A stretch of 64,000 nt of DNA from Verrucomicrobiota bacterium (GTDB lineage: Bacteria > Verrucomicrobiota > Verrucomicrobiia > Opitutales > Opitutaceae), in assembly GCA_023399155.1 (NCBI GenBank), contig JAEWQP010000016.1, positions 124,001 to 188,000 of the forward strand, given 5' to 3'. A model generated the notes under the pieces. That model ran no database searches, was not told the DNA's origin, and worked only from the letters and a program-made list of their open reading frames with translations. Both the position numbers and the translations under genes were made by a program. The stretch's first letter is position 1; each line of letters begins with the position of its first letter. Of the stretch, positions 44,269 to 52,419 are shown piece after piece.

Positions 44269-45543
44269 ATGGCCCAAACGATCCCCCATCCGTCTCCCGA
44301 ACCAGCAGCGCCGGTCGCCAGCTTCCCGCTCGATGTCGAAGCGTTGCGCCGTGACTTTCCGATCCTGGACGTGCGCATCGGCTCCAAGCCGCTGGTCTAT
44401 TTCGACAATGCCGCGACCACGCACAAGCCGCAGGTCGTGATCGATGCGGTCCAGCGTTTCTACATGCTACAGAACGCCAACATTCACCGCGGCGTGCATT
44501 ATCTGAGCCAGCAGGCGACGGACGCCTACGAGCAGGCACGCGGCAAGGTGGCTCGGTTTCTCGGCGCCGGCAGCCCGGACGAGATCGTCTTCGTGCGCGG
44601 CGCAACGGAGGCGGTGAACCTCGTCGCGGCCTCGTGGGGTGGAAAACACATCCGCGCCGGCGATGAAATCGTGATCACGGAGATGGAGCACCATGCAAAC
44701 ATCGTGCCCTGGCAGCTCCTGGCCGAACGCACCGGCGCGGTGATCCGCGTGGCGCCGATCACGGATGAGGGCGACATCGACCTCGCCCGCTTCCACGCGT
44801 TGCTCGGCCCGCGCACACGCCTGGCCGCCTTCGTGCACGTCTCCAATGCGCTGGGCACGATCAACCCGGTGCGCGAGATGATCGCCGCGGCGCACGCCGT
44901 CGGCGCCACGGTGCTCCTCGATGGTGCCCAGTCCGCGCCGCATCTCCCCGTCGACGTGCAGGAGCTTGGTTGCGACTTCTTCGTCTGCTCCGGGCACAAG
45001 ATCTACGGCCCGACCGGCATCGGCGTGCTCTGGGGCCGGCGCGAAATCCTGGCCGACATGCCGCCGTATCAGGGCGGTGGAGACATGATCGAGAAGGTCA
45101 CTTTCGAGAAGACCACATTCAAGGAGCCGCCCAGCCGCTTCGAGGCGGGCACGCCCCACATCAGCGGCGGCATCGGGCTGGGCGCCGCCGTGGATTATCT
45201 CGACCGGATCGGGCGCGAGCGCATCGCGGCGCACGAGGACGAACTCGCCCGCTACGCGGTGGAGCGCCTTGCCTCCGTGCCGGGCCTGCGGCTGATCGGC
45301 CGCCCGAAACAACGCGCCGGTGCCGTCTCGTTCGTGATGGATGACGTGCACCCGCACGACATCGGCACGATCCTGGACAGCAATGGAATCGCCATCCGGG
45401 CCGGCCACCACTGCGCCCAGCCGCTCATGCGGCGCTTCGGCGTCGCCGCCACAGCGCGGGCGTCGTTCGGCCTCTACAACACGCGGTCCGAAGTGGACGC
45501 GCTCGTCGCCGCGCTGGGAAAAGTCCGCCAGATGTTCGCCTGA
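44269..45543 (+). CDS. sufS: Cysteine desulfurase SufS
   Basis: This 424-residue PLP-dependent class V aminotransferase has Lys244 in CSGHKIYGPTG for PLP and catalytic Cys382 in RAGHHCAQPLM. SufS takes sulfur from cysteine for Fe-S cluster assembly and passes it to SufU or SufE. The group II arrangement (short loop with HHCAQP) fits SufS rather than IscS. The ATG at 44269 gives the usual N-terminus. sufU follows after a 257-base gap with repeats. sufBCD are not in the window. Confidence 0.95.
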   Translation: MAQTIPHPSPEPAAPVASFPLDVEALRRDFPILDVRIGSKPLVYFDNAATTHKPQVVIDAVQRFYMLQNANIHRGVHYLSQQATDAYEQARGKVARFLGAGSPDEIVFVRGATEAVNLVAASWGGKHIRAGDEIVITEMEHHANIVPWQLLAERTGAVIRVAPITDEGDIDLARFHALLGPRTRLAAFVHVSNALGTINPVREMIAAAHAVGATVLLDGAQSAPHLPVDVQELGCDFFVCSGHKIYGPTGIGVLWGRREILADMPPYQGGGDMIEKVTFEKTTFKEPPSRFEAGTPHISGGIGLGAAVDYLDRIGRERIAAHEDELARYAVERLASVPGLRLIGRPKQRAGAVSFVMDDVHPHDIGTILDSNGIAIRAGHHCAQPLMRRFGVAATARASFGLYNTRSEVDALVAALGKVRQMFA

Positions 45544-45682
45544 GCGCCGTAAACCGTCACATCTCCCCAGCGTCTCTCGTCCTCGCATTCGTAATCGTCT
45601 CGTTCTCGTTCTCTTCCGAATCCGGACCCAGGAAAACGAATGGAGAAAGAGAACGATTAAGATTAAGAGAACGAAGAAAGAC
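45544..45682. repeat. Imperfect inverted-repeat region between sufS and sufU
   Basis: TCTCGTTCTCGTTCTCTT near 45597-45615 is matched in reverse complement by two copies of AAGAGAACGA-like sequence near 45648-45674, with a central loop. The composition (long GA and CT runs, GATTAAGATTAAGAG) is unlike the surrounding genes. It leads directly into the 7-bp tandem array and might form one element with it. A cruciform or small non-autonomous element is possible. Confidence 0.55.
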
Positions 45683-45752
45683 TTCGCCATTCGCCATTCG
45701 CCATTCGCCATTCGCCATTCGTCATTCGTCATTCGTCATTCGTCACCCGTCA
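45683..45752. repeat. 7-bp tandem repeat array upstream of sufU
   Basis: Ten consecutive 7-base units: five TTCGCCA (45683-45717), four TTCGTCA (45718-45745) and one degenerate CCCGTCA (45746-45752). The array ends 48 bases before the sufU ATG. Such arrays can change copy number by slipped-strand mispairing, which could alter sufU expression. It is too short-period and lacks unique spacers to be CRISPR. Confidence 0.9.
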
Positions 45753-45800
45753 CTCCGAGCGCTGCGTTTGGCGCTGATCACTCGCCAGTCCCTCGTCCCC

Positions 45801-46250
45801 ATGCCCGAACTCGACGACCTCTACCAGGAGATCATCCTCGATCACAACCGGCGCCCGCGTCACTACGGCGTGCTCAAGGACGCCACGCATCGGGCGGAAG
45901 GATACAATCCGCTGTGTGGCGACGAGGTGACCGTCTACGTGCACGTCGAGGGCGAGATGATACGCGATATCACGTTCGACGGCCAGGGCTGCGCGATCTC
46001 CAAGGCCTCGGCCTCGCTCATGACGACCAAGCTCCGGGGCCGGTCGATCACCGAGGCGCGCGCCCTCATGCGTGAGGTGCATGCGCTGCTCACCGGTCCG
46101 GAAGCGGCCGCTCCGGCACCGGACGAACTCGGCGACCTGGCCGCGCTCGCCGGCGTGCGCAAGTTCGCCGTACGCGTGAAGTGCGCGACCCTCGCCTGGC
46201 GCACGCTGGAGGCCGCGCTCTCCCAAGGCGGCACCGTCACCACCGAATAG
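45801..46250 (+). CDS. sufU: Fe-S cluster scaffold / zinc-dependent sulfurtransferase SufU
   Basis: This 149-residue IscU-like protein has Cys39 (LCGDEV), Cys64 (GQGCAISKAS) and Cys128 (VKCATLAW) plus Asp41. It carries the SufU-type insertion around 90-118 between the second and third cysteines and lacks the HscA-binding LPPVK motif of IscU. In Firmicutes SufU accepts sulfur from SufS. I chose the ATG at 45801; an open frame extends 11 codons further upstream with a TTG but adds unconserved residues. Confidence 0.93.
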   Translation: MPELDDLYQEIILDHNRRPRHYGVLKDATHRAEGYNPLCGDEVTVYVHVEGEMIRDITFDGQGCAISKASASLMTTKLRGRSITEARALMREVHALLTGPEAAAPAPDELGDLAALAGVRKFAVRVKCATLAWRTLEAALSQGGTVTTE

Positions 46251-46279
46251 TCCGGCAGGCGGGCGTACCCGGCGTTCCG

Positions 46280-46783
46280 CTACGACTTCGCGCCCCAGCG
46301 GACGCCCCGGATCGTCATCAGCACGAGTCGACGCCCCGCGGTGTCAAACGGCGCGGCGGTGACGGCAAACCGAAGCTGGCGCTCGCGTCCCCCGGAGGAG
46401 ACAGTGAGGTCGGTCTCGCTGGAGACCTCGGTCCCGGCAGCGGCCGTCATCACGGCATTGACCGCGCCGCACGTCTGACAACCCGCGTGCGTACCGCATC
46501 CGGCCGCGTCGCCCGCGTGGGCGCACCCGAGGAATTCTCCCAGGCGCATGCCCTGGATGTCGTCGAGTCGTGCGGCGCCGGCAAACTCGAGGAAGCTCCG
46601 GTTCGCATGGACGATCTGGCGCAGTCCGTTCACGACCGCGACGGGGTCGCGCAACGTGTCGAGGATGGCGGCGGTGGCACCGCCGCCTACGAGTGCGGCC
46701 TGCTCAGCCTTGATGGCATCGATGGACTCGCGCTCCGCGGGGGCGAAACGGGTCCCGGGGTTGAGGGAGAAGTCGAGAGGCAT
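46280..46783 (-). CDS. Stand-alone PAS-domain protein with a cysteine motif
   Basis: The product has 167 residues. The PAS-like core begins DTLRDPVAVVNGLRQIVHAN and contains Cys87, Cys96, Cys102 and Cys105 in FLGCAHAGDAAGCGTHAGCQ and TCGAVNAV. This cysteine pattern is seen in PAS domains attached to kinases in other bacteria and may bind a metal or sense redox. No kinase or output domain is attached. The start codon is uncertain: an in-frame ATG lies six codons upstream. Confidence 0.7.
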   Translation of the reverse strand: MPLDFSLNPGTRFAPAERESIDAIKAEQAALVGGGATAAILDTLRDPVAVVNGLRQIVHANRSFLEFAGAARLDDIQGMRLGEFLGCAHAGDAAGCGTHAGCQTCGAVNAVMTAAAGTEVSSETDLTVSSGGRERQLRFAVTAAPFDTAGRRLVLMTIRGVRWGAKS

Positions 46784-46954
46784 GACGAAAGCTAAGCACA
46801 TGATCGACGATCGCGCCAGATCGGCCGCGCCAGGGTTGGCCGGTGCATTGCGAACCTTGCTCCGCGCCAGTCTTCGGCGGCATGGAGCGCGACCGGGCAC
46901 GGATTTCCATGGACGCTCGCGGGGCGCCGGCCGTTCCCTTGTGCACCCACGTCC

Positions 46955-47842
46955 ATGTCCTCCGCCGCCGCGACCGATCCCGATTCCCAACGCGCCCGCG
47001 CCCTCGGACTGCTGCTGGTCAGTGCGCTCCTGTGGAGCATCGGCGGCCTGCTGATCAAATCGGTGGAGTGGAGCGCGCCGGGCATCTCCGCGGGCCGCAG
47101 CCTCATCGCGGCGGCGACGATCGCCCTCTTCTACCGCGGGGCGCTGCGCTTCACCTGGTCGCGCTGGCAGCTTGGCGCCGCGGCCGCCTACGCTGCGACC
47201 ACGCTGCTCTTCGTCCTCGCCAACAAGCTCACGACCGCGGCCAACGCGATCCTGCTCCAATACACCGCGCCGGTCTTCATCGCCCTCGCCTCGCCCTGGG
47301 TGCTGGGCGAGCGGATACGCCGCAGCGACTGGCTCATCATCGCAGTGACGCTCGCCGGCATGGCGCTGTTCTTCCGCGACTCGCTCAGCCCCGAGGGCGT
47401 GCTGGGCAACGTCGTCGCGATCCTCAGCGGGGTGGCGTTCGCCGCGCTCGCGATCACCATGCGCAAGCAGAAGGACGGCTCGCCCGTGGAATCGATCGTC
47501 CTGGGCAACCTGCTCGGCGCCGCCATCGCGCTGCCGTTCGTGCGCGGACCGGTTCCCGCCCTGGACGGCTGGCTCATGCTTGCCGCCCTCGGCGTCTTCC
47601 AACTCGGCTTTTCCTACATCGCGTATTCAGTGGCGATGAAACGCGCCACCGCGATCGACGCCGGCCTCGTGCCGATGATCGAGCCGATCCTCAACCCGAT
47701 CTGGGTGCTCCTGTTCTACGGGGAACGGCCCGGACCGAATGCTCTCGCGGGCGGCGTGGTCGTATTCGGCGCGGTCGGGTTGCGAACCGTGCTCTCCCTC
47801 CTGCGCGACCGCCGCGACATACCGCCGCCTTCCCCGGACTGA
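46955..47842 (+). CDS. EamA/DMT-family transporter
   Basis: The product has 295 residues with ten hydrophobic segments in two EamA repeats. The first repeat contains LLLVSALLWSIGGLLIKSVE and the second GVAFAALAITMRKQ. The DMT motif ANAILLQYTAPVFIALASPW is present. Members export amino acids, nucleotide sugars or other metabolites; the substrate is unknown. It is divergent from the PAS gene. A bidirectional-looking hairpin follows its end. Confidence 0.92.
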   Translation: MSSAAATDPDSQRARALGLLLVSALLWSIGGLLIKSVEWSAPGISAGRSLIAAATIALFYRGALRFTWSRWQLGAAAAYAATTLLFVLANKLTTAANAILLQYTAPVFIALASPWVLGERIRRSDWLIIAVTLAGMALFFRDSLSPEGVLGNVVAILSGVAFAALAITMRKQKDGSPVESIVLGNLLGAAIALPFVRGPVPALDGWLMLAALGVFQLGFSYIAYSVAMKRATAIDAGLVPMIEPILNPIWVLLFYGERPGPNALAGGVVVFGAVGLRTVLSLLRDRRDIPPPSPD

Positions 47843-47880
47843 ACCTGCGCCGCCGCGTGCGCCGCGGGCGTCTCCCAGGA

Positions 47881-47911
47881 GAAAGAAAAAGGCCGGGAAA
47901 TTCCCGGCCTT
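47881..47911 (-). terminator. Rho-independent terminator of the RRM gene
   Basis: An 11-bp inverted repeat (AAGGCCGGGAA with TTCCCGGCCTT, 47889-47911) is followed on the minus strand by TTTCTTTC. It lies 31 bases after the stop of the RRM-protein gene and may also act for the convergent transporter gene. Confidence 0.87.
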
Positions 47912-47942
47912 CGTTGTCGTGAAACTTTCGATACGCGCGCGG

Positions 47943-48338
47943 CTATTCGTCCCGCTCGGGACCGCGGCGCTCGCGTCCGCCGCCGGAATCCCGGCGCGGG
48001 GGACGATCGCGACCACCGCCGCCGCCGCCGAATCCGCGGCCGCCACCGCCGGAGCGTCCGCCGCCGAATCCGCCGCCCGCGGGGCGCTCCTCGCGCGGCT
48101 TGGCCTCATTGACCGTGATGGGACGACCCTCGTAGGCCTTGCCGTTGAACATGCTGATCGCGTTCGCAGCCTCGGCGTCGGTCGCCATGGTGATGAACGC
48201 AAAACCGCGCGATCGCCCCGTGAACTTGTCCATCATGACCGCAGCTTCGGTCACGGTGCCGGCCTGCGAGAAGTAATCCGTCAGGCTCTCGTTGGTCGCG
48301 GCAAACGGGATGTTGCCGACATACAGTCTGTTTCCCAT
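47943..48338 (-). CDS. Glycine-rich RRM-type RNA-binding protein
   Basis: The product has 131 residues: one RRM domain (about 1-80) with RNP2 LYVGNIPF and RNP1 RSRGFAFITM, followed by a Gly/Arg-rich tail. The architecture resembles cyanobacterial Rbp proteins and Verrucomicrobia homologues, which respond to cold in some species. GGAAAGGATAG precedes the ATG. It is a single-gene unit with its own terminator. Confidence 0.93.
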   Translation of the reverse strand: MGNRLYVGNIPFAATNESLTDYFSQAGTVTEAAVMMDKFTGRSRGFAFITMATDAEAANAISMFNGKAYEGRPITVNEAKPREERPAGGGFGGGRSGGGGRGFGGGGGGRDRPPRRDSGGGRERRGPERDE

Positions 48339-48582
48339 CTATCCTTTCCGATCCGGTCTGCGGCCTGCGGTCATCGTTTCCGACCTTCGGATTTCAAACT
48401 GCCCTTGAATGAGTTGCTTCAACTGACAATCCACCAACACCGCGGGTTCTGTGCCGCCGGATGCAGGATGCCGACCATCCGCGATCACATGGTCTCACGC
48501 AAATGGAAAATCCGACGCGGCTTCGGGCCGCCCGGGACCAGGCGCCGGGTGCCATGCGCTTTGGATACAGCCTTCAGGCGGG

Positions 48583-50181
48583 CTAAAGTTCGGCCTTTGC
48601 TCCCGCTTTCCGGCGCGAGGCCGGCGCGCGCCTCCCTGGTTTCCACGCCGGTGCGGATGCCACGGAAAGCTCCGGCAACTGGGCCGCGCGCACATCCGCT
48701 GCAGCGGGCTCCGGGTCGAGCGTGCCGGCCACGGCGCGACCATGCAGAAGCTGCACGAGCTCCTGGACCGTTTCGCGCACGGTGTTCACCTGGCCGTTCA
48801 GCTCCTCGGCGGCACTCGCCATCTCCTCGGCACCGGCAGCCGTATTTCGCGTCACCTCGTCCACCTGGCTGATCGCGACCGTGATCTGCTCGATCCCACG
48901 GCTCTGCTCGGCCGATGCCGCGGCTATCTCGGCCGAGACTTGATCCTCCTGACGCGTCTTCTCGAGGATCCTCTCGAGGTGGCGGGAGACCTCGCCCGTG
49001 AGCCGGCTGCCCGTCTGGACCTTGCCGATGGCATCGCCAATCTTCTCCGCCGTGGAGCGGGCGGCCTCGGCGCTGCGCTGGGCGAGGTTGCGGACCTCCT
49101 CGGCAACCACGCCGAATCCGGCACCGGCGTCGCCCGCGCGCGCCGCCTCGACCGCGGCGTTGAGCGCGAGGATGTTCGTCTGAAACGCGATGTCGTCGAT
49201 CGTCTTGAGGATGGCGCGGACGTTTCCGTTCGACGCCTCGATCTCGCGCATGGTGGCCTCCATGCGCTCCATGGCGGAGGCGCCGGCCTCGGCGGCGGCA
49301 CGTGCCTCGCTGGCGAGCTGGCGCGCGTTCGAGGCGTGCTGCGCGTTGTTGCGGGTCATGCTCGAGATCTCCTCGAGCGATGCGCTGGTCTCCTCGAGGG
49401 CGGCGGCCTGCTGGGAGGCGCCCTGCGCCTGGATCTGGCTGGCCGATGCGATCGCCACAGCCGCGCCGCGCACCTCCGCGGAGCCCGCGCGCAGGGCCTC
49501 GCTCATGCGGTCCAGCGGACGCGCCACCAATCGACGGATACAGAAGCTCATCACGACCGTGACGATCAGGATCATGGCCAGCCCGGAATAGGCGGCGTTG
49601 GCGCGCAGCGAGCCCTTCAACTCCCGCACGAAGCCGATCCATCCCGCCCGCGCCTCGTCGAGCGCCTCGGAACTGAACCGGTAGGCAAGCACGCCGGCCA
49701 CCGCCTGACCCTTCATCTCGTCGTGACAGTCGACGCACCCCTGGGCCACTGGAAGCGGTTTGTAGATCTCGAAGGAGCCGTTCACGCGCCGACGCACCGG
49801 CTCCCCCGCCCCCAGGAGCGCGCCGTGCAGCTCCGCGGGAAGCTTCTGCCCCAGCCGCTCGGGCCGGGAGGAAAACGCGACGACGCCGGATCGATCGGCG
49901 AGCGAAAGCTCCTGCACGCCCCGGATGGCGCGCTGCTCGTCGAGCAATTGCTGGAACCGGTCCATTTCGCCGCGAGCCATGGTGTCGACCAGCGAGCTCT
50001 CGCAGGCCAGCTGGAGGTTGCCGAGCCATGTCCACTGCGCCTCCTCGGCCTTCGCAAGGTTTTCGTCGGCAAGGCGGCGCATCAGCGCCGCCGCGCGCGC
50101 CTGCTGTATCAACTGCGATATGACACACACGGCCGCGATGCACGCGAGCACGGCCACCAGGATCTTGGTCCTGAGCTTCAT
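48583..50181 (-). CDS. Methyl-accepting chemotaxis protein with CxxCH haem-binding motif in periplasmic domain
   Basis: The product has 532 residues. A membrane helix at about 7-27 is followed by a periplasmic domain (about 30-190), a second helix (about 194-213), a HAMP-like linker and a signalling domain with the hairpin tip IDDIAFQTNILALNAAVEAA. The periplasmic domain contains Cys149-Val-Asp-Cys152-His153, a covalent haem-attachment motif, in a region like the Tll0287/DUF3365 sensors. It may sense redox state, oxygen or NO. It lacks a C-terminal CheR-binding pentapeptide. The ATG at 50181 gives the expected first helix. Confidence 0.88.
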   Translation of the reverse strand: MKLRTKILVAVLACIAAVCVISQLIQQARAAALMRRLADENLAKAEEAQWTWLGNLQLACESSLVDTMARGEMDRFQQLLDEQRAIRGVQELSLADRSGVVAFSSRPERLGQKLPAELHGALLGAGEPVRRRVNGSFEIYKPLPVAQGCVDCHDEMKGQAVAGVLAYRFSSEALDEARAGWIGFVRELKGSLRANAAYSGLAMILIVTVVMSFCIRRLVARPLDRMSEALRAGSAEVRGAAVAIASASQIQAQGASQQAAALEETSASLEEISSMTRNNAQHASNARQLASEARAAAEAGASAMERMEATMREIEASNGNVRAILKTIDDIAFQTNILALNAAVEAARAGDAGAGFGVVAEEVRNLAQRSAEAARSTAEKIGDAIGKVQTGSRLTGEVSRHLERILEKTRQEDQVSAEIAAASAEQSRGIEQITVAISQVDEVTRNTAAGAEEMASAAEELNGQVNTVRETVQELVQLLHGRAVAGTLDPEPAAADVRAAQLPELSVASAPAWKPGRRAPASRRKAGAKAEL

Positions 50182-50619
50182 GGGGGAACTGGGTTCGGGT
50201 TGCTTTATGGATACGCCCGCACGCGCAGCCCCCGGCGTGCCGCCGCATGGACGCACGCCGGACTGCATGTGGGTGTGCCCCAGATATCGGAATCGTGATG
50301 CGCCCCCGGCACGGTTTACAGGATTTGAACGTACTTTACCTCGGGGTCCCGAAAGACCTCCGGCGCCGCCGGAATTTCCGCGCTTTTTGCAACCTCCGCT
50401 GCCGCTTGGCGGCGTGGCAAAAAGATCCCCCGCACCAACGTTCGCCGTCTGGACGCGGAACTCACAGACGTGAGTGCCGAATGCATCCGAGGGGCCTTCA
50501 AGAACTCGGAAGTTCCGTTGCTTCAGCTCGTGGGCGATCAACACCCGCGGAGGCCTGACCTGCTCACCAGGCTTTCCGTGAGCCCTTTCTCGAACAGTCG
50601 ACGGATGCCTGCGCCATGA
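50182..50619. promoter_or_regulatory. Upstream region of the chemoreceptor gene
   Basis: About 438 bases without a gene I can support. It holds a candidate FliA-like -10 on the minus strand (TCCGATAT, 50284-50291, with no matching -35) and a large hairpin at 50383-50424 formed by CTTTTTGC with GCAAAAAG and an inner GCCGC-GCGGC stem. The hairpin might end the upstream minus-strand transcript of the signal peptidase gene. Confidence 0.45.
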
Positions 50620-51015
50620 TCAGTCCGTGTAGACGGCGAGCAACACGCCACGAAACTGCGCCGGACCGACAAGCCAGGGGTCCTCGTCGGGATTGCCGTC
50701 GCCCTTGGTGATGAGGCGGCCGTCCGGAAGTCGGCGGACGACGCGGTGGGCCACCGGGGCGTGGTCGGTCGGACAGAAGAACGAAATGACGTCGCCCGGC
50801 CGCACCTGCCCGAACGGCACGCGTTGAAAGATGAGCCAGTCGCGTGGACCGAGGGTGGGTTCCATGCTCCCGGTTGGCGTGAGCTTGCCCACCCAAGTAT
50901 CCGGCGTGGTGGTCAGCACTCCGCTCGCCCAGAGCGAGGCCCGCACGCTCGGGGAGCAGGCGTAGAGCAGCCCCACGATCGTCCAAGCGGCGAGAACAGC
51001 GACCGGATACTTCAT
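50620..51015 (-). CDS. SipW-like (S26B) signal peptidase
   Basis: The product has 131 residues: one N-terminal membrane helix (about 4-22) and a small peptidase domain. Ser50 lies in TPTGSMEPTL, and instead of the bacterial catalytic Lys the protein has His90 in VAHRVV, followed by KGDGNPDED. This Ser-His arrangement matches the S26B branch (SipW, archaeal and ER signal peptidases). A typical lepB-type Lys motif is absent. The ATG at 51015 begins the membrane helix. The target proteins are unknown. Confidence 0.75.
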   Translation of the reverse strand: MKYPVAVLAAWTIVGLLYACSPSVRASLWASGVLTTTPDTWVGKLTPTGSMEPTLGPRDWLIFQRVPFGQVRPGDVISFFCPTDHAPVAHRVVRRLPDGRLITKGDGNPDEDPWLVGPAQFRGVLLAVYTD

Positions 51016-51120
51016 GGTTTTGTCGTGGTACCGGGAGTACAACGACCCCGAAAGCGAAAGCTTGACCGCCCGCACCGCAAGCTGTGCCGCACGGAACCAG
51101 CCGCACTGATGCGAAAACCC

Positions 51121-51160
51121 GGAACGAAACGGGCCGGGACACAGGTCCCGGCCCGGCTTT
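51121..51160 (-). terminator. Rho-independent terminator of the hsp20 genes
   Basis: A perfect 10-bp stem (GGGCCGGGAC at 51131-51140 with GTCCCGGCCC at 51145-51154) and an ACAG loop are followed on the minus strand by GTTTCGTTCC. It lies about 57 bases after the stop of the second Hsp20 gene. Confidence 0.8.
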
Positions 51161-51210
51161 ACACCAAGGTTTGGCCAACCGCGCCCGCAACGTGGGCGGG
51201 CTGACGAGGC

Positions 51211-51612
51211 TTAGTTGATATCGATGCGGCGGGGTTTCAGCGCCTCGGCCTTTGGAAGCGTCACGCGCAGGACGCCCTGCTCCAGCTCGGCGTTGATCTT
51301 ATCGACATTCACAGCCTCGTTGAGATCGAGGCGGAGACGGAAATCAAGCGGCGACGATTCGCGGAAGATCTCCGTCCATCCCTCGGGCGCTTTCCAACGC
51401 CGCTGGCCGGTGACGACAAGTTCGCCCTGGTCGAGGCTGATCTCGACCGCGTCCTTGGCCACGCCGGGCATGAAGACCTCGAGCCCGAAGGCGTCGGTCG
51501 ACTCCTTCACGTCGTAGGCAGGGACGGCATATTGCTTTTCTCCGTTGCCCTCCGCCCTTGGGTTGGCGGGACGGGCGGACTGGAATGGCATGATCTGGCT
51601 AAACAGTGACAT
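51211..51612 (-). CDS. Hsp20-family small heat shock protein
   Basis: This 133-residue alpha-crystallin-domain protein contains FGLEVFMPGVAKDAVEISLD and the core GVLRVTLPKAEALKPRRIDI. Small heat shock proteins hold unfolding proteins for later refolding. The start at 51612 (MSLFSQIMPFQ) fits family length. It is 35 bases after a second Hsp20 gene, forming a two-gene heat-shock unit. Confidence 0.93.
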   Translation of the reverse strand: MSLFSQIMPFQSARPANPRAEGNGEKQYAVPAYDVKESTDAFGLEVFMPGVAKDAVEISLDQGELVVTGQRRWKAPEGWTEIFRESSPLDFRLRLDLNEAVNVDKINAELEQGVLRVTLPKAEALKPRRIDIN

Positions 51613-51647
51613 GGCTTGTTTCCTCAAGTTGAAGGTTGGCGTCGGAG

Positions 51648-52103
51648 TCACTTCACCTGGATGGCGATGCGCTTCGGCTTGATTTCCTCGGCCTTCGGAA
51701 GCGTGACGGTGAGCACACCGTCCTCGTGACGGGCCACGATTTTGTCCTCCTGCACACGGGCCGGCACGGAAACCGACCGGGTGAACGACGACGTCTGCTC
51801 GCCCGCGCCGTCGCGCTGGAAGCCCTTGCGGGTGCCCGAGACCGTAAGCACCCCGTCACCCATCTCGACCTGGATGTCTTCGCGCTTCAGGCCTGGGAGC
51901 TCCACGCGATAGTGGAAGTGGTCCTTGTCCTCATAGAGATCGACCCGCGGATGCGTCAGTGCCGACTCAGTGGCCCCTTCGCCAAGAAGAGAACCGAAGG
52001 CGGAGCTGACGAGGCGATCGATCTCCTGTTCGAACCCGGCCCACGGATTCATAAAGGCAGACCGGGCAACGCTGTGCGGATACTGATAACGAACGATTCT
52101 CAT
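51648..52103 (-). CDS. Hsp20-family small heat shock protein
   Basis: This 151-residue alpha-crystallin protein has an N-terminal region MRIVRYQYPHSVARSAFMNP and the crystallin block VELPGLKREDIQVEMGDGVL, ending GVLTVTLPKAEEIKPKRIAI. An AGGAGG ribosome site lies six bases before the ATG, one of few strong Shine-Dalgarno sites in the window. It is the first gene of the pair, probably under heat-shock control from the AT-rich region upstream. Confidence 0.94.
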   Translation of the reverse strand: MRIVRYQYPHSVARSAFMNPWAGFEQEIDRLVSSAFGSLLGEGATESALTHPRVDLYEDKDHFHYRVELPGLKREDIQVEMGDGVLTVSGTRKGFQRDGAGEQTSSFTRSVSVPARVQEDKIVARHEDGVLTVTLPKAEEIKPKRIAIQVK

Positions 52104-52419
52104 GATGTCCTCCTGATAGATGTGAGTCTGTAGATTCGGGTTGGAAGTCTTGTAACGCCCCTCCTCATGCTTACTGGATGCCAAGCATATCCAGCTCGAT
52201 AACCCACTGATAATAAATAGGACATGAAACACAGACTCCAGATTCTGCAACAGGGCACTGTTCCATGAGGACCCAGTTAAGAGTCATCTTGTCTCGCTTA
52301 TGTCGCGGCAATATGCAGGCGCGCACGGTTGTAAAATCAGCGCCTTCCTGTCGCTATTCGCCAATAAGACCGTCGACACGCCGATGGGCCGTTGTTCTGT
52401 TGCGGGTCCCCTTCGTTCC
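52104..52419. promoter_or_regulatory. AT-rich divergent region between hsp20 and the C-S lyase gene
   Basis: About 316 bases, noticeably AT-richer than surrounding genes near 52150-52260, with TATTTATTATC on the minus strand as the best -10-like site. No sigma-32 consensus pair or CIRCE element was found by eye. It must hold both promoters. Confidence 0.45.

Noticed and set aside
45683..45752. CRISPR array
   Set aside because: Units are only 7 bases, contiguous, with no unique spacers, and no cas genes are present.
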